Source: Prunella strophiata (Eukaryota; Chordata; Aves; Passeriformes; Prunellidae). Taken from it: a DNA stretch of 64,000 nucleotides. The stretch lies in NCBI GenBank assembly GCA_036583965.1, contig JAZBQD010000022.1:1236001-1300000 (forward strand), given 5' to 3'. A model generated the notes under the pieces. The model saw only the letters and a list, made by a program, of their open reading frames with translations, did no database searches and was not told where the DNA came from. A program made the translations under genes and the position numbers. Of this stretch, positions 34,101 to 45,710 are shown in pieces (positions within the stretch are counted from its first letter, which is position 1; each line of letters opens with the position of its first letter).

Positions 34101-37100
34101 GCTTGGCAGTCTTTATGTCATAATTTACTACACATTTTTTCCAATAGATTTGGCAAATGAATACTCTGTTTTGATACATCAATCTCAAACAAAGGTGGAC
34201 TCTGATGCAATTTTTCACTGTTCATTTCCCTGAACCTTTTGGGATATAAAGAATCGTGAACAAATACTTAACAGCCTGATCAATAGCCATTGACCATTTG
34301 GAGCCCCTCGTACCCTAACAAGCACAGCTTGATCATGTATATTTGATCATCTAAAATTTCAAAGCACCTTGATACAGCAGAGCAAGGATTTCTATGGCAT
34401 CTTTGTGTTATTTCCTAAAGCACATATTTCCCATGATTTAGCTTTGCCATTAATGGAAACTTATTGCACATATATTTGATGAAGCTCAAGATCATGAATT
34501 TCAGTGTTATATATCCACACTATTTCATATGAATGGCAAATATAAAACACTATCCTAACATTTTAGGATAGGGAACTCTGGATGTGCCTATGGATTCAAT
34601 GGACCCCAGAGTACAAATCTAAAAAGCCCTATCGTTATAAATCTTGCATTCCTGTTAAGTGCTGGCATGCACATTACACTGAGGTGTGTTAAGTTTATTT
34701 TAGCAGAAAAGCTGCAGCAAAAATCTTTCCCTTGATATCCTTTTAAATATATGTTCACATATGTATAAAATAAAAAATATTCACGTTCGCAGCTGTGTTA
34801 GCCCTCAGCCTTATTAATATCATGGAAAGAGATAAAGATCTAAGCAAAAAATATTTACAGTGAAAAATTTCTTTGCAGAACTTTATTTTTGTTCATGATT
34901 CCGCATCCAATGTTTTTCATACAGGAATTTTTAATTTATCATTAAAATATAACACTGATGCTACATTTGTATAGCTGCCTTTCCTGCTTATAATCATAAT
35001 GTTTATTCTAACTTTCTGGGCTTATTATTTTAGACAGATATCAGTTTAATTAGCTTAAGCTGTCATACTCTAATAAATACAGACGGGTTGCCTGGTTCGG
35101 GAGGAGGAAGGTGGCTGCAGATTTCAGAAGCAGAGACAGTTAATGCCTTGTACATTATCATGTAAACAGCAAAAGGACAAAAATAATTACCTGATAAACT
35201 TTCAATTTCTGACTCTCCCCTATATGCTTTCTGACCAATTTTTCTATAGAAAATCCATTCAAATTAGGCAAGTCTTCTAAATATCTGCAGCATCTGCTGG
35301 TTCAGACACCTTCCTTTATGCAGAGTACCATTTTCATATGATAATACATGTAATATGATATAGAATGACAGAATGCATGACAGTTGCCCATAATACATAG
35401 AAAGTCACTCAAAGGACAGAAGCGACATTTGGATAATTAGCATCCATTGGGCAGTCAATCATGCGAATAGAAAAAACTGAACAAAACCCACAATGGAGTT
35501 AGAAAACAAAAGGGACCCTAGCCAGTCTCAGGATTAACTGCTCTAAAGCGATCTAAATGCTTTTGTATCTAAAGAACTGAGGCTCCCAGGGCTGCCCTGT
35601 TCCCCTCTAGATACCCAGGGAACTAATTGTGGCGATCAAAGTTAAAGCATTCTCTCTTCTTTATAGACTGCTAAATACACAGAAAAATTATTTCTCCATT
35701 CGTGTTCATTAAACTATTTCAAAGTTAAAAAACTGATGCCACGTTCTTTTGCCAAGTGAAATGAGCTAGAGTATTGAGATTGTCCTGCTTTTATGAGAAC
35801 ACAACAGACCCTTTAATTTAAACTCTGCCTTTGTTTGATTAATATTATTTTGCTGTTGTCCAGTCTGCTATCTCTTTCTTTTTGGATAATGAAGGCAATT
35901 GTCATTAGAAACTCCTGTGTGAGAAAAACCTGAACACAGGAATAGGAATAATAATAATACAAAGCCCATTAACAAAATTAAGCAGGAAAGGTTCCACAAT
36001 TTCTTAGTAGCTTCCACTTCATAAAATAAATAAAATATTTTGTCACTCAATACATACAGCTCAAAATATTTCCTTTCCCCAGATTAGGTGGAAGATGAGG
36101 GCAGCCTCCTTTAAAGCTCCATCTAACAGAAGAGAAAGAGAAAGAGAAGAGATACAGAGAAAGCCCCAGGATGTGGAAAGTCATGAAAATACCTACCCTG
36201 GAGACAGTATTCCCATAGGATCCTTTTCATACAAATTCCAACTTGCCTAATGCCCTTAATGAATGAAATAAAAAGAGAATTCAGAAAGGCCCATGCTGAT
36301 GGCTCCTGCTGGAAAGTGTGTGGTTTAAGGCATAGCTGCAGCAGTTCTGGGAGGGAATCAGCTCCGGTCCCCATCAGCCAAGCAGACAGGAATCACTGGG
36401 GCGAAATCTTCCCCCTCACACATTTGCAATTGACTTGAAATAACATCACGACACCTTTGGATAATTGACGCCTTCTTACCTTTCGTTGTCCTTTGTAATT
36501 AATATTTGTAGATCTAGAGGTTTCTGCCAGCCACAGATAACAGGAAGGTGGAAGGGGTGGGGAGACAGAGTGCGTGTGTGTGTGCGTGAGTGTGTGAGTG
36601 TGTGCGAGAGAGACAGAGGCAGAGGGAAGGAGAGAGGCAGACAGAGCCTCTGGTTGTGTCTCTGCTTGGGGAATGGAGTGCTGGTGTATTTGTGTGGATG
36701 TGTACTGGGGGCTTTGCAAACCTCTGGAGCTCTAAAGGCAAGACAGAAAGTGAGAAGTAGGATGAGCTGGATGTCCCCTGTCAGTCCTTACAGAGTTTCA
36801 GCAGCCGTGACCTTCAACCCTTTTGCTGTGTGTCAGCCCCAACTGCAGCCCCCTTGCCCAGCTGCTGTGCCAGCCTCCCAACGAGGAAGGGAGAGGGGAC
36901 AGCAGAGGTAAGGAGGCAGAGAGAGATTGAGATCAGAAGGGCTTTTCGCCCAGTCAAATGGGCCTCTGGTGACAAATCAATCACGGCCCTTTCAAACCAA
37001 TGGTGCTGCCAGTCTCCAGCTCACCAAGCCCTCACAGCCTCCCCCGCTCCTCGGGCTCTCCTACATGACACTCAGCTGATGACGGGGGCTCCAGTCAGAG

Positions 37101-40100
37101 CAGGGCTGCTTTTTACAGGTTGATTTGGTCATTAGCATCACTTCTTCTCTATCTCCCCCTCTTGTTCTGTCTTTACCTACCATCTATTTATTTATTAAAT
37201 ATTGAAAACTAATATTAGAAGAGGGAATTGAGATAACCAGAAACATTTGCAAATAAGTTGGTATACTGCCTTGCTAAAGGAATCCAGATTTATCTTTTTA
37301 TTTGATTTTGTACTTTTAGGAAGAGCTACCTATTTTAATGTAATGAGTTGATCTGATCAGTATAATCAGGGACAAAGAAAGGAGGTCTTACAAGATGCTC
37401 ACTTCACCTCCTCCTTCTCTCTATTTATTTTGCACCAATAAAAACTGGCTTCAGTGATTTTTCCCGCTACACCCATAGGACGGGAATTATTTTTCAATTT
37501 TCTTTTTTAGGAGACGTTTGTTAAAATATGATACTAGGTCCCCTTTAAAGCTATGAGGAAGTTCCTTGTCTGAAACAAATTTGCATTACCACTGAAATTC
37601 TTGTATTTCAAGAAGTCTACACTAATAAAGCTCTAAATGAGATAGGGAAAAACCCTCAAAAATTGCTACTAAATAAGTACTTCTTTTAATGCTGACTTTC
37701 TTCTGAATATCTGAAAAAGTATTTTAAAGCAGTTACGATAGAAACAGTAATAGAAGAAGAGGGCTTAAAAGTTTAGGAAGAACAAAGTACTCTTTTGCAG
37801 ATTTTGTGATCATAGGAATTGCATTCTCTGTTTCCTCCTCTCTCTCTCACCACGCCCCTCCCCCCAATTCCTAATACATAGGGGAAAAAAAATCAAAACA
37901 AGATCTTAACAGAGTATATCCTGCTCTGTTTAAGTCTTTTTTAACCTTAATCTCTGGAATAAAATCCTCCTACACCCCCCAAAAAACAATATTGCACCTT
38001 AAGGAAAAGGAAGCAGTCCCTTCTCATCCTTGCTCATGTCCAGTGCCAACCTCTTGGGCTGCAGCCAGGGATGGCAGTGCATGTTTTAACTCACAAATTT
38101 ACATGTTGGCCATCTGAGAGCAACTGCCCAGTGTGCAGTGGGGTGGGAAAGAGGGATGATGGAAACGTGCAGAGTGGAGCCCAGCTCTTCCAGGCTCTGT
38201 AAAGAGAGCCTGGGCCAGACACAGTGGCATCAAGAAATAGCACAATATACTCAAAAATGTCTCCCCTGTCTCCTTTCTACCATGAGTGAACTGTGCGAAA
38301 CTGAAGTGCATTGCAGACAGCAGTGTGGGGTGCTGAACAGCCTGTAGCTGGAGAGTGCTTCAGTCTTTATCTTCAAAGCTGTCCTGTCAAATACAAGGTC
38401 TTTTAAACATCAGAGGGATAAAGTTTCTGATTCTGAAGGGTTCGTTTTCCTCTTGGTTTTCCTCAATCAGAAGTTAAGCCCATACGACCCCCACAGTAAG
38501 CTGGCTCTGGGATTGCTGCCCTGCTACTTGCCCCATGATTTGGGGATGCTTGGATAGAGCAATCTTGATTTGCTCACTGTTTGTTGAGTTCAGTTTTCTT
38601 CATGTTAGTTCTTTCTTCCATCTTACGTGTCTTGAGGCTGTTGCTGTGTGGCAATGAATTGAATCTTACCAACTTAAAAGAAAATTGTGGCTGGGACCTG
38701 GAGAATATTAATCTGTTGCAGAAAATGCTGAAGTCTGAACATGTGAGAATTGAACTAATGAGTTTTCCCCTCATTTCAGTCCCTCAGTCTCTTTTTTTAC
38801 CATACCTTAATTGCAGTGTTTTTTGACAAAATAATCCTAGCTCCTAGAAAAATTTAAATATGCATCTTCATTTCATTGCTTGTACTTCCTTCTACCAGTA
38901 TAATAAAAGAAATTAAGATGATTTCCAAAATAATATGCCTTTATGTCATCTTACTGTCAATACATAAGTACTACACCGAAATCTAGTTGATTTCCAAAAT
39001 GAAAATTCATTACATTTCTGGAAACTTGAACAATCAGCTCCATGCATTTTAATTAGATTGCCTGTTTTTTCATTTATTACTAATACAGTCCTCTTAACTA
39101 TGATTTATTTGTTAAACAAAGTGCCATAATCCGTCACTTATTCATCTTAATTTCAGCAAAATTAAAGTAGTCGCTGTTATATTACACCTAATTGCACTTG
39201 CAATGAAAAGAACGGAGATGTTAATCAAAATAAATTGAAGATAAACAATAAAATCATTAAATCTTTGCTGCAGTAAGTGTAACTAATCAGTTTTGACTTG
39301 AAGCGACCGAACACAAATAATGAATCTGTCAGTGAAGACGCGCTCATTAAATCCAGCCTGGTCCGCCCGGTCCTGCAGGCAGCCGGCACCCCGGCCCCGC
39401 AGCCCCCGCGCGGCTCCGAGGGGAGCGCCGGGCGCGGGGACATCGCCAGCCAGGCAGGGGCAGGGGGCCACACACTGCCCTGGGAGCGGGCGAGCATGCG
39501 AACGCCACAGGTACGCAGGAACTCCTGCAAGCACCGCGCCAGCAACAGGGAAACATTCTTTGTTTTATTCAGCCACCAGCAGGGCAGAGATTAGAAAAAG
39601 GGGGGAAAGGGAAATGAAACCCAGAAACTCAGAGGTAGGAAGCATTTGGTTTTAAAACTTATTAGAAGTATTAGTTTCATAGCAGATCAATGTAGTTGGC
39701 ATTGTGTTAAACAATATATGTTAAATAACATGTTTTGCAGTAGTACGAAATACTGATTATAGTCTTCTGCTATCCCCACGGAGTAGGGACAATGCCTGGA
39801 TTAGCAACAGAAGCTGCTCATGTCCTCATTGTCTTTCCACCAGTTACCACTTCTGGCCTCACTACCTCATTACAAGGGGCAAAATGGGCACTCCAGTTAT
39901 TTCCAAATATGTTGTTACACTGGCAAGGAGTCCTGTATCTGAGCAGCCTGGTGAGCTGAGCTAGAGCAGTCAGCACTTTCTACTTCAGCTTTTAAATTGT
40001 TTACTTAATGATTTCAGTTTCCCCAATGGAGTATTTGTGAGTAATCACTGGTTAGCAGGAATTTACATGGCAAGGAGCAATTTCTCTTAAAATAGTTTTG

Positions 40101-40446
40101 CGCGATACGCCTTTGTCTGGTCTGAGCCAGCAACTCAGTGCAGATATAAAATACAGGCAGTGGTCCTTGCCTTTAGTCACACTGAGCAAAGTCATTATTT
40201 GCTTGAACAGTTATCAGTTCCTAAACAGAAGATACTGCTTTGTATTTTTATGTTTCCCCTCCTTGTATTTTATCAATCATTTTGCTTATTTACAAATCTT
40301 ACTGTGCTTTGTTCTTATCATTCACCTAAGCAATATAATTCAGCTTTAAGTGTTGATCAGCACAAAGGATGTCTGCCTGGCTCCTGGGATCAACATAACC
40401 AATTAACATTTTACAATGCTAATGCTTTCCCCTGTATTTTCAACAG
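31101..40446. other. Gene desert, segment 2
   Basis: Mostly AT-rich unique DNA. It holds a T20 run (31573-31592), a GC patch at 32.69-32.83 kb, TG-rich patches at about 33.29-33.33 and 36.56-36.61 kb, a small GC islet at 39.34-39.54 kb, and enhancer-like texture at 34.2-35.1 kb. No gene was recognised. Confidence 0.5.
39338..39540. promoter_or_regulatory. Small GC/CpG-rich islet
   Basis: A 200-bp GC-rich segment with clustered CpGs, flanked by AT-rich DNA. No CCAAT or TATA box was recognised. Function is unknown. Confidence 0.3.
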
Positions 40447-40669
40447 TTCTTTCTTTCTTTCTTCTTCTTTCTTTCTTTCTCTTTCTTTCTTTCTTCTTTC
40501 TTTCTTTCTTCTTCTTTCTTTCTTTCTCTTTCTTTCTTTCTCTTTCTTTCTTTCTTCTTTCTTTCTTTCTTTCTCTTTCTTTCTTTCTCTTTCTTTCTTT
40601 CTTTCTCTTTCTTTCTTTCTTCTTTCTTTCTTTCTTTCTTTCTTTCTTCTTCTTTCTTTCTTTCTTTCT

Positions 40670-40702
<33 letters not shown>

Positions 40703-40703
40703 T

Positions 40704-40767
<64 letters not shown>

Positions 40768-41150
40768 TTTCTTTCTTTCTTCTTTCTTTCTTTCTTTCTT
40801 CTTCTTTCTTTCTTTCTTCTTTCTTTCTTTCTTCTTCTTTCTTTCTTTCTTCTTTCTTTCTTTCTCTTTCTTTCTTTCTTTCTTTCTTCTTCTTTCTTTC
40901 TTTCTCTTTCTTTCTTTCTTTCTTCTTCTTTCTTTCTTTCTTCTTCTTTCTTTCTTTCTTCTTTCTTTCTTTCTCTTTCTTTCTTTCTTTCTTTCTTTCT
41001 CTTTCTTTCTTTCTCTTTCTTTCTTTCTTTCTTTCTTCTTCTTTCTTTCTTTCTTCTTTCTTTCTTTCTTCTTCTTTCTTTCTTTCTTTCTTTCTTCTTT
41101 CTTTCTTTCTCTTTCTTTCTTTCTTCTTTCTTTCTTTCTTTCTTTCTTTC

Positions 41151-41185
<35 letters not shown>

Positions 41186-41553
41186 CTTTCTTTCTTTCTT
41201 TCTCTTTCTTTCTTTCTTCTTCTTTCTTTCTTTCTTTCTTTCTTCTTTCTTTCTTTCTTCTTTCTTTCTTTCTTTCTTTCTTCTTTCTTTCTTTCTCTTT
41301 CTTTCTTTCTCTTTCTTTCTTTCTTTCTTTCTTCTTCTTTCTTTCTTTCTCTTTCTTTCTTTCTTCTTTCTTTCTTTCTCTTTCTTTCTTTCTTTCTTCT
41401 TTCTTTCTTTCTTTCTTCTTTCTTTCTTTCTTTCTTTCTTTCTTCTTTCTTTCTTTCTTCTTCTTTCTTTCTTTCTTTCTTTCTCTTTCTTTCTTTCTTT
41501 CTCTTTCTTTCTTTCTTTCTTTCTCTTTCTTTCTTTCTTCTTTCTTTCTTTCT

Positions 41554-41586
<33 letters not shown>

Positions 41587-41893
41587 TTTCTTTCTTTCTT
41601 CTTCTTTCTTTCTTTCTTTCTTCTTTCTTTCTTTCTTTCTTCTTCTTTCTTTCTTTCTTCTTTCTTTCTTTCTTCTTTCTTTCTTTCTCTTTCTTTCTTT
41701 CTCTTTCTTTCTTTCTTCTTTCTTTCTTTCTCTTTCTTTCTTTCTCTTTCTTTCTTTCTTTCTTCTTCTTTCTTTCTTTCTCTTTCTTTCTTTCTTTCTT
41801 TCTCTTTCTTTCTTTCTCTTTCTTTCTTTCTTTCTTCTTCTTTCTTTCTTTCTTTCTTTCTTCTTTCTTTCTTCTTCTTTCTTTCTTTCTTCT

Positions 41894-41944
<51 letters not shown>

Positions 41945-42000
41945 CTTTTCTCCCTCTCTTTCTCTCTTTCTTCACTTTCTTTTTCTCTTTCTCTATCTAT
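40447..42000. repeat. Very long (TTTC)n polypyrimidine microsatellite
   Basis: From 40447 to 41973 there is no purine on the plus strand (1527 nt). The unit is TTTC, interrupted by shortened units TTC and TC, normally at least two full units apart. From about 41950 it degrades to a TC-rich tail that includes occasional A. Long open frames in several reading phases (S/F/L-rich forward, K/E/R-rich reverse) are artefacts of it. Confidence 0.98.
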
Positions 42001-44800
42001 AGTTCATATTTGAGTCATACCAAAAGACATCAACTCCCCAAATTCAGGGTGGGATGACTACTAAGCAATTTTTCCCTCTGTTTTTCTCATACTAGTGTAA
42101 TTTGATATCTGTGAATAATTACCCTTTATTTTTTTAAATAAAAAGTCTAGCTGATGGACCATTTTTGTTTCTGTTCTGCATTTTTCCAGCATTTATAATG
42201 TTTAACTTGGGACTTGACATCTCTCAAGGTGCCCATTTGGAATGATTTATATGGGCTTTGTTAGTTCAGTGGCAGGTGGGTAATTCTAGAAATTAAATAT
42301 TACCTGGTTTTTATTGATATAACTATAAGCACTTAACAGAAGTAGTAAACATTACTATTCCTAATTTCTAGGAAAGGTAATAAAAATACAAACTGAAAAG
42401 TGGCTAGCAGGATAGGAACCAGGTAATGATAAAAAATTACTGAAAGGATGGACCTAATCCTTCATTAGCCAAAAACTCCTAGAGACTGCAGTCAAAATCT
42501 GCCATGAATGAAAATGATCAAGGGCTTTGGAGCTGTGGCCTGTATAAAGTTAATCTGAGAATCTTATTCCAGTTGCTTTCAGCAGGTCTGTAAAAAATAT
42601 TCCCCAATACAAGTGGCACTAATTGGACCCCATGTTGGGAGGCCTTGCAGAGGAGCTCACGATTGAATGGCCCTGGCAAGTGAACTGCCTCTCCCGTGTG
42701 GATGCGGCTCCTCCGGTCACAGCCGCAGCCCCGGGGGCGATGCACCAGGCTGCTTTTCCCTCCTGGTGCTCCACCTTTGCTGTAGGGAGAACACTGCCGT
42801 GTTCAGGCTTCTCAATGTACTGCCTTCTGCTTGCTCGATGTTTCAGCTGCCCTTTGTCGGCTCTTTTTCTTCATTTGTTACTGTAAAGTGTTTTGGACAT
42901 TCTTCAAGTTAAATACATTTTCAAACCAGAAGCATTGACCATACATGGTGAGAAGCTGAATGACATGCAGTACGTATGTAGTGATTGAGGAAAGAGTGGG
43001 GGAAGACTGCAGAGCAGGAAAGAGAGCAGGAATTCTGTTTAGTCCCATTTTGAACAGCAGATGATGATGAGGTATCTATGAAGACATTTCAAGAACACAA
43101 AGTGAGATTTCACTTTCACAAACAGGAGAAGACAGGTTCAGAATAAATAAGGGGATCTGACAATTGGGATGATAGCTGAATCTGTTTGACTGTGAGATTA
43201 CACCAAAATAAGACTGGATTGGAAGGGGGAGAAGGCAGCAAAAAATATAATTCCACGAAATATCTTCAGAGAGTTGGAGATGTGATGTCAGGATGAAGGA
43301 TAAGTGTAGAAATTATTACAGAGGCAACTGAAGAACCATGAAAAGACAAGGTCAGGGAAATAAAGAAAGACAAGATGTCAAAATCTGGAATTCAGTCAAA
43401 AATTCTGAATGATGAAATGTAAAGGCGGGCAAAATTGGAATAGTATTTCTCAGCTTTAACAGAGAAGTCTGTGCTGTACACAGACCAGCCTACCTTGGGT
43501 ATTCACCTCTTAGAGAGAAGGTTTGTGTGCATGTAACAGAGTTCTCACTCTGGATCTCTAACCCCCATCCCACAGCAGGACTCACCACCTTGTGTTTTGC
43601 CTGTGTGCAGCACCCCAGTTGGATGGGCAGCAAGTGACTTCAGAGAGCAGCACAACTGCTACATCAACTCTGACACAAGGTAGCTAAGGATGGGAAATAG
43701 AAGAGTTTCTCTAGAAACAGAAGCATATTCAACTGTATCAGAATGTAATTTTGATCATAACAATGTTGACAAAATTATAATCTTGACAAAGAGATAGAAT
43801 TAACTGGAATCCCAGGACCTCTCAGTTATGGAAAATTATGCAAACGTGAGCAACATGTACTCTCCCAAAAAACACTTCAGGTTCCCTTTCCCCAAATGTT
43901 TTTCAGAATTTGGTAGGCTTTATTTCAATAAACTATCAGACTTACTACTGTTTTTTCCATTTTCTGTTTCTTAGCTGGTCACTTTATAACATCCTTAGGT
44001 TTCTCTCCAACAGTTTTTGGTTATCTAATAGATAGCCGAGTTAATGCAAAAACATCAGTCTCCTAAAGGTTCACTTCACAAACCACAGAATTTTGCCAGT
44101 TACTTTGCTGATTCTGGAAACATTTAGTCTAGAAGGTCAACATTAGATAATGTTCAAACTGCAATCTTCTTAATTGAGAAAAACAGTGTATTCTACAGTA
44201 ACCCAGGAGAAGATAAAATGCCCTACTCTATCAGTAGCCTATCTAACCCAGTGGCCTGTTCCCAGAAAAGATGAATCCTATCAGACCCCTCCGAATATTT
44301 CCCTGGGAAAACCCTCCTTAGCTCCAGGTAGTTGGGACATGGCTCATTTCTCCTCACATGTGTAGGAGTTAGCAGTAGTTAATATCCTACAACTACACTG
44401 AGCTCCCAATCCTATAGAGAGAAAAAGGCACTTGCAGAAAGAGATTAATCCCCCCCATTCTGGGGTAGGATCCCAGGCCATGAGGGCTGTCTGTTTCTCC
44501 TAATAACAGGCCAGGCAGTGAGCCCAGACTGCCCTGGCTCTTTAGTACTGCACACCCCAGTACAGGCCAGATCCCCCCTACACCTCTGGCACACGCATGC
44601 CTTACATTTACTTCTCATTCTACTACTGGCTTCCCGTGAGACCACTGTTAGCTGGAAATGAGTACATTTTAAAACACTGAAACAGCTTTGTAGATTTGGA
44701 GATCACTATACTTGAGGGCTGGAGAAGCATGTCCTTTCAGAACAGGCCTCTGAATTCTGATCACATCATTCTAACTTAAGGGATGGGCAATTTTGTTTTA
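42001..44800. other. Gene desert, segment 3
   Basis: Unique-looking, mainly AT-rich DNA with a GC-richer patch at 42.62-42.78 kb. Near 44215-44275 the text resembles the antisense 3' end of old CR1 elements (ATCTAACCCAGTGGCCTGTT), but the match is short. Confidence 0.4.
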
Positions 44801-44869
44801 ATGGGTTTATGTTTTTTATGTATATGGATCTCTGTGTTGACATTTCCGATTACCCTTCACACCTTTTAA

Positions 44870-45710
44870 GAGATAAACGCTTTCTACTTTACTATATGTA
44901 CTGATTTTAATCAGATTGTCTGTTCTTGTTGGTAGTTCAGAAATTTCTATTTGAAATCCCCTTAGAATTTATTTATTTAATTTCCAGTCTTAGAAGCCTG
45001 TTTTTAATTAATTTATGAATTTGTTCCAGCACATCTTTTAATTCCTGTGTTTGACAAAACCTCTTCTATATTACATAACAGGAGAAAATTTAGTATGTCT
45101 ATTTTACCCTAAACTCTGTGTGGAAATGCTAATGCAAACAAGTCATTTACCTTCATTTCAGTGTCACTGTATTCTCATTAGTTTTCTTACTTTTCTACCA
45201 AATAGCCCACTGGACTTATAAAATGTCTTGCAGGCTTGCTGCTTCTTAATACTTGAAAAAAATCTTATTTTCATGTCAGGCTATCTGCTTCTCAAATCCT
45301 CTGTCATCCTTCTAATCTCCACTGGGTATCTTAGCCACTGTATTATATCCCTATAGACTTCACAAGTTATAATTTTACCTTCAAAATCCATGTTTGACTA
45401 TACAGTCTTGCTGAACCTTCCTGCAGCCCTATGGCTTGTTTTTGCTTGTCAGCGTCCGTGTTTGTTTGGGATTATGCGTGCCTTCTGCTACCCTGTTATG
45501 GTTGCTCAAGTAGCCTCCATGCTGAGTCGAAGGATTTTAATTTCCTCACTTCTGACTTTAGGGTCTTTTTAACTAGCTTCCTCATTTTTTGTACAATCTC
45601 TCCCCTGAGGATGTTGAAGTTAATTATATTGTGGTCACTATTACTTAGTGGTTCAGCTTTACTTACTTTATAAACTAACTCCTGTGTATTACTTGAGAGG
45701 CTTTTCTTGA
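44870..45710 (-). mobile_element. Ancient CR1 LINE fragment (turtle/crocodile-like)
   Basis: The plus strand matches, in the correct order, the reverse complement of CR1 sequence that I know from turtles and other reptiles. The landmarks are: TTTATGAATTTGTTCC near 45013, CCCACTGG followed by GCAGGCTTGCTGCTTCT near 45208-45246, CTTCTCAAATCCTCT near 45290, ACTAGCTTCCTCATTTTT near 45572, and ATATTGTGGTCACTATTAC near 45626. Several deletions and many substitutions mark it as very old. Confidence 0.75.

Noticed and set aside
40160..42013. Open frames of 617 and 528 codons (S/F/L only) and a reverse 511-codon K/E/R frame
   Set aside because: They are translations of the TTTC microsatellite. Stop codons cannot arise within this repeat, so length carries no evidence of coding.
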